Source: Accumulibacter sp. (lineage in GTDB: Bacteria; Pseudomonadota; Gammaproteobacteria; Burkholderiales; Rhodocyclaceae). From it: 64,000 nt of DNA. Location of the stretch: assembly GCF_036625195.1 (NCBI RefSeq), contig NZ_JAZKUG010000001.1:558001-622000 (forward strand). The letters are read 5' to 3'. Numbering within the stretch: position 1 is the stretch's first letter; the number at the start of each line of letters is the position of its first letter. Shown in pieces: positions 44,273 through 53,314 of this stretch. The notes beneath the pieces are model-generated. The model did not search any database. It had not been told where the DNA came from and worked only from the letters and a program-made list of their open reading frames with translations. Both the position numbers and the translations under genes were made by a program.

Positions 44273-45433
44273 CTATCTCCGCCCCGTCAGCAGCGTCTGA
44301 CAGCGTGCGCGCACTCTTTCCCAGGTCAGGACGCACCATGGCATCGGATCATTGGCCCGCCAGTAGGCGTCGACGGCGTCTGCTGCAGGCAGGGCACCCG
44401 CACTCCCCTGTTCCTCCGCCGACCAGCGATCAACGATCGGATCGCGCCAGATCTTCGGTGGCTGCAGGTACCGCCCGGGCGGCAACGAAGCACCGGTTTC
44501 GGCACAGTAGGCGGCGAACGGGATGTTCACGCCATTGACCGTGGCAACCTCCTCCTGAAAATCGGTACGCCCGACGGTAGGCTCCACCATGTAGAAGCGG
44601 CCATCGCGGCAATCCCGCTTGTACTCCATGCTGCCCATGCCGACGAAACCGACCTGGCGAAAGAAGAGCGACGTCATGTCGCTCAGTTCGTCATGGCATT
44701 CCGGAGCCGCAATGCAGCTCGCCGTGCCACCAATCCGTGGTGGCCACGAGCGCAGCTTGCGACCGACGAACGAGGCCGCCGGACGCTGATCGGCAGTGAC
44801 GTACTGCAGACAGAAATAGATATCGGAATCAGCGCCTTCAATCCATTCCTGAACAACGAGGTCGGCCAGAACCGGTGCAATCTCGCGATAGCGTAGCGAG
44901 GCTTCCGCGGCCGATGCGACCACGTATGCCTTCTTGAAGCGGTCGCCGTAGCCATAATGCTTGAATGCGGGCTTCAGAACGCAAGGGAATCGCAACTCGC
45001 AAAGATGCTCCAGATCACGCTCCGTCTGCAAGCGGACCGCTGCCGGAACAGGACTCCCACAGTCGATCGCCAGTTTCTGAAACCCTTCCTTGTGCATCAG
45101 ATTCGCCAGTGTCTGCTGCTCCGGCAGGGTGATCAGGTAGTCGGAAACAAGCTCCTGCCGGCGTTCCGAGACCGATGTGACCGATTTCTCTTCGGTCAGG
45201 AAGAGAACCGGTCTTTCCGGCAAGCTTGCGGCGATCGACTTGAGCGCGGCGATCAGGGCCTCACCTTCCGTCTCCCCGACGACATGGTGCCGCGGATATC
45301 GGCTATGCCAGGCCGGGCCACTGCCGCTGCACACCAGAATCATCGGGACTCTCTGCTCGGCCAGACTGCGCACGATCCCGAGGGCATTCAATCCGCCGCC
45401 AACGATCACCGCCGTCGCCGTCGCTTTCGTCAT
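44273..45433 (-). CDS. ATP-grasp carboxylate-amine ligase-like enzyme
   Basis: The 386-residue protein has the layout of ATP-grasp ligases: an N-terminal nucleotide-like pre-domain (VIVGGGLNALGIVRSLAEQ), a central ATP-grasp part with FPCVLKPAFKHYGYG and DLVVQEWIEGADSD (about residues 150-205), and VGFVGMGSMEYKRD followed by YMVEPTVGR with metal-binding acids. It may join an amino acid or other acid to an amine, for example on an amino sugar made by the adjacent aminotransferase. The substrate is inferred only from context. Confidence 0.75.
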   Translation of the reverse strand: MTKATATAVIVGGGLNALGIVRSLAEQRVPMILVCSGSGPAWHSRYPRHHVVGETEGEALIAALKSIAASLPERPVLFLTEEKSVTSVSERRQELVSDYLITLPEQQTLANLMHKEGFQKLAIDCGSPVPAAVRLQTERDLEHLCELRFPCVLKPAFKHYGYGDRFKKAYVVASAAEASLRYREIAPVLADLVVQEWIEGADSDIYFCLQYVTADQRPAASFVGRKLRSWPPRIGGTASCIAAPECHDELSDMTSLFFRQVGFVGMGSMEYKRDCRDGRFYMVEPTVGRTDFQEEVATVNGVNIPFAAYCAETGASLPPGRYLQPPKIWRDPIVDRWSAEEQGSAGALPAADAVDAYWRANDPMPWCVLTWERVRARCQTLLTGRR

Positions 45434-46899
45434 GACCGAGCCTCCCTGTCCGCGATTGATGGCTGCCGTTCCGGTCGCAGGAGAGCCAGCGCTTCGTCGA
45501 TCCCCCTGCGGTTGAACAGCGAGCTCGCAGCCAGATAGGCGACGGCACCAAGCAGCGCGAGCAGCAGCAACATCGGCAGCGGTGGCAGAGCGACGTGTTC
45601 ACGAGCCAGAGCGACACAGCCGTACATGACGCCACTGGCCAATGCCGATCTGCCCAGCGCGCCAATGACTTCGCCCAGATGCAGATCGAGATGAGGCGCG
45701 GCACGTACCAGATTCGCCAGAAATACGCAGGGAAAGGCGAGCACCCAGGACAGGGCAAGGCCAATGAGGCCAAACTGGCAGCCGACGATGAACGCCAAAC
45801 ACATCACGACGGCGGTGGCACACGTGTTCCTGAAGCTGACGTCGGCGCGACCCACCGACTGCAGCGCGGCGTGAACGATCGGCCCAAGGACGCGCAAGGG
45901 CATGATCAGGCAGAGCAGCATCAGGGGCAGGCTGGCACCATCCCAGTTGGAACCCAGAAGGCCACCAACGATTTCCGGGGCAACGCTCGACATGCCCCAC
46001 ATGACTGGAAAGCTGATCAGGCTGATGGCACGCATGCTCTTGAGAACATAAGGATTGACACTGCCGCCCTCACGCTTCACCTTGGACATCGCGGGAAAGG
46101 CCACCTGATTCAGTATGGATGCGAGCCGCGAGGTCGGCAACGACGCCAGATCCATCGACACCGAGTAAAGGCCCAGATCGTGTCGTCCCAGAAGCTTGCC
46201 GACGATCAGGGAGTCAGCCTGTGAATAGAAATGGTAAACCACCTGGTTGGCGGCGATATCACGCCCGAAGCGGATGATCCGACCGCTGCCACTGAAGTCG
46301 AACAGCGGCAGACCCTTGTAGGGTCTGAGCAGATTGTAACCGGCAGCGCGCAGCGTCGCCATGAGCACGCCACCCCAGGCGAGCGCCCAGACGCCGTGTG
46401 ACGCATAGGCCAGACCCAGGGTGAGGAGCGATCCGGCCAGACTGGACCCGAAGTCGACGAGACTACGTCCACGGTAGGCCATCTCCCGATGCAACAACGC
46501 CCCCGGAATCACCGCAAAGATTGCCGGAATGAATTGCAGCGCCACCACTTGAATGATCGTCTGCAGGCGCGGCTCACTGAAGAAGATCGCTGCCAGCGGT
46601 GCGATGACCAGCGCCAGCAGGGCGAATACCCCCAGGTTGGCGAGGAGGGTGACGCCGAACACCTGACGCATCTGGCGATCGGAGATATCGCGCGTCTGGA
46701 TCAGGCTGGAACTCAGGCCGAGTTCTGCGACCAGCGCCAACAGACTGGAAAAGATGGTCGCCATGGCCATCAGGCCATAGTCGGCCGGCAGCAGGAAGCG
46801 CATGACCAGGATGGTGATCGCCCAGGAGGCAATCTGGCTGGCAAAACGCCCGATCACCGTCCACCGCAGTGCGGCCAGCACCTGGCTGCGCAGACTCAT
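45430..46899 (-). CDS. Wzx-type polysaccharide flippase (MOP superfamily), copy B
   Basis: This 489-residue membrane protein begins MSLRSQVLAALRWTVIGRF and has the Wzx/lipopolysaccharide-exporter pattern (FLLPADYGLMAMATIFSSLLALVAELGLSSSLIQ) and about 12-14 helices. The ATG at 46899 was chosen over an upstream in-frame start whose extra residues do not look membrane-related. It overlaps the ATP-grasp gene by 4 bases. Sequence differs from the flippase at 38102, so the two probably serve different sugar units. Confidence 0.88.
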   Translation of the reverse strand: MSLRSQVLAALRWTVIGRFASQIASWAITILVMRFLLPADYGLMAMATIFSSLLALVAELGLSSSLIQTRDISDRQMRQVFGVTLLANLGVFALLALVIAPLAAIFFSEPRLQTIIQVVALQFIPAIFAVIPGALLHREMAYRGRSLVDFGSSLAGSLLTLGLAYASHGVWALAWGGVLMATLRAAGYNLLRPYKGLPLFDFSGSGRIIRFGRDIAANQVVYHFYSQADSLIVGKLLGRHDLGLYSVSMDLASLPTSRLASILNQVAFPAMSKVKREGGSVNPYVLKSMRAISLISFPVMWGMSSVAPEIVGGLLGSNWDGASLPLMLLCLIMPLRVLGPIVHAALQSVGRADVSFRNTCATAVVMCLAFIVGCQFGLIGLALSWVLAFPCVFLANLVRAAPHLDLHLGEVIGALGRSALASGVMYGCVALAREHVALPPLPMLLLLALLGAVAYLAASSLFNRRGIDEALALLRPERQPSIADREARS

Positions 46900-47061
46900 C
46901 GAACGTCGTCCCGAGCCATTCGACCACCGCTCCGGCAGACCGGCGAGAAAGCGGTCGTCGGCTCCTCGCGTGCGACCAGCATCGGCTGGCCATCTGCCGG
47001 CCCGACGCGCAGGGCAAACCCGGGCAGCGATGCCACGAGCGCGCAGGCCTTCGGGTGGCAC

Positions 47062-48273
47062 TCAGCGGTCATCGCCTGTGCCGCGAAGAGGAACGTCCAC
47101 CGACGCTTCCAGCAGCTGCGAATCGACGCAGAACTTGGCTGCCCAATTGAGATACTCGAATCGCCCGTACTCCCCGTCTACGGGAAAGGAGCCGCGCACG
47201 CCGCCCACCACGTCCGGGTTGCCACTCAGGTAAACCGTCCGCCGCACGTAGCGGTTGGCGCGCCGCGCGGCATCGAGGTAAGCGGCCTTGCCGGTAATGC
47301 CGAACAGAAGAAGCCAGCAGGCGGCAATCTGGACATTGCCCGTCAGGCACACCCAATCGACCGTCGGCCGCCAGTTGCGGTCCAGCTTTCCGGGCAGGCG
47401 CCCGTCGTCCTCGATGACCTCGAGCAGCGCGTCGGCCGTCAGCGCGGCGGCTGCCAGCAGGTCCGCTTCGCCGGCGAATCGATAGGCCTCGATGACGCCA
47501 CGCAAGACGTAGCCGATCGTGTGGGTATGTGGTTCCGCCGGCGATGACAGGCTGTTGCTTGCGAACCAGCCATTTTCCATCTGCTTGCCGATCGCCCAGC
47601 GCACCTGCTTCAGTCCGGCCTCGGCAAAGCCGAGACCGGGCTCGATCCGTGCCGCCTCGAACAAGCCCCAGGAAACGTGTGTTTCGTAGGCCTTTTCTCC
47701 CGGGCTGGCGAAGGGCGTCGCGTGTTTCCGCCAGCATCCATCGGGATCCAGCGAATCACGCAGCCAAGTGCCGGCCAGCACCATCGGCCGCCGATAGGCC
47801 TCGCCAAAACGCTGCACTCCGGCAGCCAGACCAAGCAGAATCTGGCCCGTGTTGAACGTCACCGGAACCCGTTCGGAAGCGTCTACCTTGCCGCCCTGGA
47901 AGCCTCCCTCGGGAAACTGGATCGACACCAGCCAGTCAAGCATCCGCTGCGCCCGGTCGGCCAGGGACTGATCGTTGGTCCGTGCAGCAAAGTCGATCAA
48001 GGTCGGCAGGATGTAACCGGACGTCTCCGGGTAGGAACTGGCCCACCCTCGGAGCAGGCTGAAATCGCGCGCCGAGCCGCCATCCTGGTAGGCGGACTTG
48101 TCCTGCGAGCGCTTCAGCCACTCGATGCCCGCCTCGGCGACCGCCAGGGGGCCCGCGTCATGCTCCGGTAGCCCGGCACGATCACGCTGCAGCTGCTGTC
48201 GGGCCGCCTCGGGCAGACGGCGTTCGTCGATGTAGCGCGCTTTGAAATCAGAGGCGATCTTCTTCAGTGACAT
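47062..48273 (-). CDS. Alpha/alpha-toroid (terpenoid-cyclase-like or glycosidase-like fold) protein
   Basis: No specific family is recognised. The 403-residue protein has repeated helical pairs with tryptophan- and glycine-rich turns (GIEWLKRSQ, MLDWLVSIQFPEGGFQGG, TWLRDSLDPDGCW, GWFASNS), the style of alpha/alpha barrels such as squalene cyclases and six-hairpin glycosidases. It has no signal peptide or membrane helix. It might trim or bind polysaccharide or act on lipid precursors. It stands alone, with gaps of 162 and 209 bases on its two sides. Confidence 0.6.
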   Translation of the reverse strand: MSLKKIASDFKARYIDERRLPEAARQQLQRDRAGLPEHDAGPLAVAEAGIEWLKRSQDKSAYQDGGSARDFSLLRGWASSYPETSGYILPTLIDFAARTNDQSLADRAQRMLDWLVSIQFPEGGFQGGKVDASERVPVTFNTGQILLGLAAGVQRFGEAYRRPMVLAGTWLRDSLDPDGCWRKHATPFASPGEKAYETHVSWGLFEAARIEPGLGFAEAGLKQVRWAIGKQMENGWFASNSLSSPAEPHTHTIGYVLRGVIEAYRFAGEADLLAAAALTADALLEVIEDDGRLPGKLDRNWRPTVDWVCLTGNVQIAACWLLLFGITGKAAYLDAARRANRYVRRTVYLSGNPDVVGGVRGSFPVDGEYGRFEYLNWAAKFCVDSQLLEASVDVPLRGTGDDR

Positions 48274-48482
48274 ATCGGTTTGCAGCTCTCAAGAATGATG
48301 AGGTTGAAGGAGCAGGCGACGCGACATCAGCCGGTGCCTGGCGGCTCGACGGCGATCGGCCACCGCCTGGCCGCCGCACGGCCGGGTGCGGTAGCCTGTG
48401 CGAGGACCCGGCAAGTCCATTGCCGCGTTGCCCGCCTGCTGCGATCCTGCCGGCACATCATGGGGCTCATCGGGCGCCGCAC

Positions 48483-49457
48483 TCAGCCGGCAAGCTGCAT
48501 GCTCGCCCGCCGTGAGTCGTCGAGCAGGTTCCTGAGCAGTCTGAGCCCGAAGCGCAGGCGCGTACCGTCCCAGGGGGTGAATCGAGGCAGTTGCATGAGA
48601 TCGCTGCCGGCATCGGCGACACCCCATGCGGTCGTCACGGCCGCATCGAAATCAAGGGAACGAATGCACTCCGCATCTTCGGTGCGGTAGTCCAACGACG
48701 GTCGGCCATTGGGGTAGGCGAACAGGCCGACCCGCTCCTGCAGGAGATCCTGCAGGAAGTCCCTGCTGGCGACCACTTCACGCTGCGCCTCGTCCAGGCC
48801 CAGGCGTGCGAGAATTGGATGCGTCGCGGTGTGGGCACCGATGAGCATCCCGGCGCGGCGCATCGCGCGCACCTGTTCCGAGGTCATCATCAGATCCGTG
48901 GGTAGACGGCAGCCAGCGACTTGCGCCACGTGGTCGGCCGCTTGGCTGCGTTCGCCAGGAGGCTTGTACTTGAGGCCGTCGAGCACCACAGATATCGTCC
49001 GACGCATGGCCGCTGGCGAACTGAGGTCATGGGTGCCCAGCCCGATCCCGGACAGGTCAAGCGTCGCCTGACCGCAGTGTCTGACGGACTCGATGACCGT
49101 ATCGTTCCACATGCGGCCACCGTCGAGGTAGCCGGTAGCGACGAAAAACGTGGCGGGAACACCCAATTGCTGCAGTATCGGCAGCGCGACATGATAGTTG
49201 TCGGCATACCCATCATCGAAGCTCACCGCTGCCGCCCGTGCGGGCAGGGAGTGCTCGCGCAGCCGCTGGACGGCTTCGTCCAGTGGCAGAACGTGAAACC
49301 AGCTGCGCAGCCATCGCATCCTCTGCGCGAAGGCGATGGCATCCGGATTCCAGTCGAAAACCTCATCCCGCCGGGCAACGACGCGATGGAAGATGAGGAT
49401 GGAGAGGCGTCCGTTCTTTCCTGCTGGCGACAGCAGATTGGCCAGAGTCCTGATCAT
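48483..49457 (-). CDS. Polysaccharide deacetylase (NodB type)
   Basis: The 324-residue protein is a NodB-homology deacetylase, which removes acetyl groups from amino sugars. It has ILIFHRVV near the N-terminus, the metal/catalytic motif VSFDDGYADNY (about residues 84-94), ATFFVATGYLDG, and IGAHTATHPILARL with the metal-binding histidines (about residues 200-213), then FAYPNGRPS. The ATG at 49457 overlaps the O-ligase stop by 4 bases. No signal peptide is obvious. Confidence 0.9.
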   Translation of the reverse strand: MIRTLANLLSPAGKNGRLSILIFHRVVARRDEVFDWNPDAIAFAQRMRWLRSWFHVLPLDEAVQRLREHSLPARAAAVSFDDGYADNYHVALPILQQLGVPATFFVATGYLDGGRMWNDTVIESVRHCGQATLDLSGIGLGTHDLSSPAAMRRTISVVLDGLKYKPPGERSQAADHVAQVAGCRLPTDLMMTSEQVRAMRRAGMLIGAHTATHPILARLGLDEAQREVVASRDFLQDLLQERVGLFAYPNGRPSLDYRTEDAECIRSLDFDAAVTTAWGVADAGSDLMQLPRFTPWDGTRLRFGLRLLRNLLDDSRRASMQLAG

Positions 49458-50782
49458 GACGACGTCACCTGTTGCGTCACAGCCGATGGAAGTGGTCGCT
49501 GCTGGGCGCTCTCGGCAGCAGTCACGGTCCCGCCCGCCTTCTCTTTCCAGCCGCCTGCATCCAGCCAGCGCTGAGTGACGACGAGGATGACGAGGATGTT
49601 GTACGGGAGATCGAAGTAGGCGAGTTGCAGGAACGCGCCACCGACAAAGTAGCCGACGAGCGATACCTGACACATTCCCACCAGATGAAAAACCCAGGCC
49701 AGCTCTGGTTTGCCCTTGCTGGCCTTGCGCAACCGTGCGGCCTGGCGCATCGCCAGCCACCAGAGCAGCAGGAAGAGGAACAAGCCGATGTAGCCGTGCT
49801 CACCCAGAACCGAGAAGTAGATGCTGTGCGCGACGTGCACGCTGCGCGCGCCGGGGGCCCCCCAGATCGCCAGATTCTGGACATTGTAGATCGAGAAACC
49901 ACCGCCAGTCAGCCGGTCAGCCGCCAGGTTGGCGCAGAACTGCCAGGTCTGGATGCGGCCCATTGCCGAGCCATCGCTTTCGTAGGTGCCAATCGTGCTC
50001 ATGCGCTCCTCCCAGGCTGACGGCATGAAGGCGATCAGGGCGACTCCGGTCACTGCCAGGATCACACCCGTCACCGCCTTGTTTGGCGCCCGCGCCCACA
50101 GCACCAAGGCCATGGCAGCAATCGCCAGCAGTGCTCCACGCGACTGCGACCCCAGGGCAGAAAACGCGCAAAACACCATCAGCGCGAGCAAACCGAGGCG
50201 GAGGTACTTGGCAGTGGCGACGGTACGCAGGTAGTTGAGCAACGGAATCACCATGATGACCGCCACCGCCAGATGATTGTTGTCGGCGATGAACGTCCCC
50301 GCCGGACCCCAGACCCTGCCGCCGCCGCCGCTGAGAACCGTGTAGAGCCCGCCCTTGAAACCATAGAAACCGATCGAGAGGGCGTTGACCCAGATGAAGA
50401 GCTCGATGTGCCTGCGCTCCTGCAAAGCCATCAGCGCGATGGCGGTCACCACCTGAATCTTCAGCACCTTGTTGAGCTGATTCCATGAATCCTCCGGACT
50501 GAGGGCGAAAGCCGTCGTGACGCACATCCAGAAGACGAACAGAAACAGCACGATGACCGGCGGCGACCAAGGCATCCGCAGCTTGTCGCGGCCGATGAAC
50601 AGTGACAGGAAGATGACCCCGGCGGCGGCGGCCGCGAACGGTGCATCGTAGGCAAAGCCGTAGGTCAGGCGGTGCGGATTCATCAGGCTCAGCCAGGTCC
50701 ACAAGAGGACGCCAATCCAGGTGTTGCGCAACGCGAACGGCAGGACGGCGAGAAAGATCCCGACCAGCAGCAGGTCACGCAT
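49454..50782 (-). CDS. O-antigen/O-glycosylation ligase, exosortase A-associated type
   Basis: The 442-residue membrane protein starts MRDLLLVGIFLAVLPFALRN and continues TWIGVLLWTWLSLMNPHRLTYGFAYD, the hallmark opening of the putative O-glycosylation ligase of exosortase-A (PEP-CTERM) loci. Later it shows GSQSRGALLAIAAMALV and VAHSIYFSVLGEHGYIGL, the arginine and histidine regions of WaaL/Wzy enzymes. It has about 11 helices. The ATG at 50782 overlaps the CapK-like gene by 8 bases. It strongly suggests an exosortase-A genome. Confidence 0.92.
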   Translation of the reverse strand: MRDLLLVGIFLAVLPFALRNTWIGVLLWTWLSLMNPHRLTYGFAYDAPFAAAAAGVIFLSLFIGRDKLRMPWSPPVIVLFLFVFWMCVTTAFALSPEDSWNQLNKVLKIQVVTAIALMALQERRHIELFIWVNALSIGFYGFKGGLYTVLSGGGGRVWGPAGTFIADNNHLAVAVIMVIPLLNYLRTVATAKYLRLGLLALMVFCAFSALGSQSRGALLAIAAMALVLWARAPNKAVTGVILAVTGVALIAFMPSAWEERMSTIGTYESDGSAMGRIQTWQFCANLAADRLTGGGFSIYNVQNLAIWGAPGARSVHVAHSIYFSVLGEHGYIGLFLFLLLWWLAMRQAARLRKASKGKPELAWVFHLVGMCQVSLVGYFVGGAFLQLAYFDLPYNILVILVVTQRWLDAGGWKEKAGGTVTAAESAQQRPLPSAVTQQVTSS

Positions 50783-52154
50783 GCGCAGCACCCCGGTCAC
50801 CGCCAGGAGCCTTGACCCGGCTGACCACGTAGCGGAACTTCCCGGACGACTCGGCGGCGATGTCCGCCACACGTTCGACGCGGATGGCGACTGCGTCGCC
50901 GAGCCGCGCCTTGAAGTCGCGCACGATCCGCTCCTCGGCCGCACGGTCGAAAGCCGGTCCGGCGACGATGCGGACAACCGTCAGGTCGAGCGACATCTGC
51001 TCGATACGGAACCGCTCGACCCCGGGCAAATCCCTGACCGTGTAGATCAGCGCCAGCCCGTGCATCACCGTACCGTCGCGGGCGACGACGAAGTCGGTCG
51101 TCCGTCCCTGCACTTCCTCGAGTACCGGCAGACCGCGGCCGCAGGCGCAGGCTCTGCTGCCGAGAATGCCGACGTCACCGGTACGGTAGCGGACGAAGGG
51201 GAAATCCGCCGTCGCCATGTGCGTGACGACGATCTCACCGGTTTCACCCGCTGCAGCCGGCTGACCATCCGGGCGTAGCGTCTCGACGACGATGTCCTCG
51301 GCGCTGATGTGCAGACTGCCGTGCGGGCATTGGTGAGCGATGAATCCGGCATCGCGGGCGCCGTAGCCGTTGGCCACCGGACAGCCGAAAACTTCGCTGA
51401 TCAGCCGTCGCTGCTCATCGTAGAGCTTCTCGGAGGTGACGAACGCAACCCGGATTCCGAGGCCGCGCAGGTCCCGTTGCCGCCTCTGCGCGTGCTGCGC
51501 AATCAGCGAGAGACTCGACGGATAGCCGAACAGCATTGCTGGACGGCAGTCGCTGATCGCTGCCACGAAACGGTCGAGATTCGCCTCCGACATCTCGAAT
51601 GCCGGCAGAAGCGTGCTGCGCAGCAGTGCATCGCGCAGGCGGCGAACCCGGTCCTGGGCGCCGAGCTCGATCGGGCTGCCCCAGACCACCAACTCGCGGT
51701 CGCCAATGTCTACGCCCCACCAACGCGTGGCGCGCCACTTGGCGGCGACATCATGACTCTTGCGCTCCTTGCCCATGAAGAAGATCAGTGGTTCGCCTGA
51801 GGAGCCACCGGTGTTGTAACGCGTAAGCGGCCCGTGTCCGGCCGCCTGCAGCCGCTCGAGGTTCGCCCGTATCTCCGGCTTGCCGAGCAGGGGCAAGGCG
51901 TGCAGGGCATCGGTCGAGCACACTTCATTGGCGTCGAAACCGACAGTCCGGAAGAGATCGCGGTAATACGGTACGTCACGACCGATCCGTTGCAGGAACT
52001 CGCGCAGGCGCCGAGTCTGCAGCTCCCCGATTTGCTCGGCCGACCACCACTGGCTGGCCTCGAGCCGCTTGCGCCAGGCGACCGAATCGTGCCCCTTGAG
52101 GCGCTCGTGCAAGGGAAAGAACAGGCCCGAACAAAGCGCGGTATACGGATTCAT
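50775..52154 (-). CDS. CapK/PaaK-like adenylate-forming enzyme
   Basis: The 459-residue protein resembles phenylacetate-CoA ligase (PaaK) and its capsule relative CapK. Key parts are RYNTGGSSGEPLIFFMG (phosphate-binding loop, about residues 128-144), VANGYGARDAGFIAHQC, and FVRYRTGDVGIL with a CACGRGLP cysteine cluster. A role in activating an acyl or other acid for polysaccharide decoration is inferred. It overlaps the genes on both sides (4 and 8 bases), so it belongs to one operon with the O-ligase. Confidence 0.87.
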   Translation of the reverse strand: MNPYTALCSGLFFPLHERLKGHDSVAWRKRLEASQWWSAEQIGELQTRRLREFLQRIGRDVPYYRDLFRTVGFDANEVCSTDALHALPLLGKPEIRANLERLQAAGHGPLTRYNTGGSSGEPLIFFMGKERKSHDVAAKWRATRWWGVDIGDRELVVWGSPIELGAQDRVRRLRDALLRSTLLPAFEMSEANLDRFVAAISDCRPAMLFGYPSSLSLIAQHAQRRQRDLRGLGIRVAFVTSEKLYDEQRRLISEVFGCPVANGYGARDAGFIAHQCPHGSLHISAEDIVVETLRPDGQPAAAGETGEIVVTHMATADFPFVRYRTGDVGILGSRACACGRGLPVLEEVQGRTTDFVVARDGTVMHGLALIYTVRDLPGVERFRIEQMSLDLTVVRIVAGPAFDRAAEERIVRDFKARLGDAVAIRVERVADIAAESSGKFRYVVSRVKAPGGDRGAAHA

Positions 52155-53275
52155 GACGCCACTCTCCCGCTGGCAACCCGGCTGTAGGCGGCCAACCATC
52201 GTGCACGGATTTGCGGCCAGGCGTAGTGTTCCGCCTGCTCGAGCCCGGCCCGCCGCAGGGCGGCCGCCAACTCGGCGTCCTGCAGCACGCGCAGTGCCTC
52301 ACGCGCCATGGCCCGGTCATCACCGACCGCAACCAGCAGGCCGGAGACCCCGTGCTGAACGAGATCCGGGATGCCCCCGGCATCGGTACTGACGACCGGA
52401 ACGCCACTGGCAAAGCCCTCGAGGATCGATATCGGCATGTTGTCGACCGTACTCGGGTTGAGCAGGCAGTCGGCAGCAGCGTAGATCGCCGGCATGGCTG
52501 CGTTGGCAATCCGCCCGGCAAAAAGGACGCTGTCGCGCAGGCCGAGCTCGTTGGCGAGAACCTGCAGACGCTCGCGTTCCGGGCCACTGCCGGCGACTGT
52601 CAGCTGCGCCTGTGGGAAAGCGTCACGGATGCGGGCAAAGGCCCGCAGCGCTGTCGGCACATCGTAGATCTCCTCCAGGTTGCGTGTCACCACGAGATGG
52701 GGCGCACTGCCGAAGGAGCGCCGCGCAACCGGTGCAAAGCGCGTCAGGTCAACGATGTTGGGAATCACCTCGGCGCTCAGCCCGTACTTGGCGAACACCC
52801 GCTGCAGGAAGGCCGAGGGTGTGATGCGCAGCGACACGCAGGCCAAGAGGCGTCGGACGTGCTCCGGAGCACTGGCCAGAAAGCGGTCTGCGTTGCCTCC
52901 CCGGTAGTTGATGATCACCGGCGTGTTGCGCCAGCGGGCGACGACGATCGCCGGCACGGCAAAGAGGTGCCAGGCCCATCCGGAGTTGGCCAGGACGTGC
53001 ACCACGGCAGCCCTGCCGATCGCCCGCCAAAGCTGCAGCAGATACGGCAGCAGCCGGAACCCGGCACGCAGCAGCGGCACGCCGCCGATCCAGTGCGGCC
53101 GATAAGGCGGGTTGGTGCGCACCAGTTCGACACTCACTCCGTCGGCACGCAGCAGGCGCAGCAGCTGTTCGCACTGGTTGGCCATGCCGCCGGATGGTGG
53201 CGGCAGCGGGCCGACGACGCACACCGCCGGCCAGTGTTCGCCGCCGTCGGTTGCCGGTTTGCCGGCATTCCTCAC
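52151..53275 (-). CDS. Family 4 glycosyltransferase
   Basis: This 374-residue GT-B enzyme has VCVVGPLPPPSGGMANQ near the N-terminus, a linker with VIPNIVDLTRFAP, the nucleotide-sugar region LTVAGSGPERERL and the donor-site motif PISILEGFASGVPVVSTDAGG (glutamate of the EX7E type, about residues 290-310). It starts with GTG at 53275 behind AGGAA and lies 39 bases after the nucleotide-sugar dehydrogenase. The sugar and acceptor are unknown. Confidence 0.88.
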   Translation of the reverse strand: MRNAGKPATDGGEHWPAVCVVGPLPPPSGGMANQCEQLLRLLRADGVSVELVRTNPPYRPHWIGGVPLLRAGFRLLPYLLQLWRAIGRAAVVHVLANSGWAWHLFAVPAIVVARWRNTPVIINYRGGNADRFLASAPEHVRRLLACVSLRITPSAFLQRVFAKYGLSAEVIPNIVDLTRFAPVARRSFGSAPHLVVTRNLEEIYDVPTALRAFARIRDAFPQAQLTVAGSGPERERLQVLANELGLRDSVLFAGRIANAAMPAIYAAADCLLNPSTVDNMPISILEGFASGVPVVSTDAGGIPDLVQHGVSGLLVAVGDDRAMAREALRVLQDAELAAALRRAGLEQAEHYAWPQIRARWLAAYSRVASGRVAS

Positions 53276-53314
53276 CTCAGTTCCTGCCGCCTGTCGTGAG
53301 CACCCGCCGCCCCG

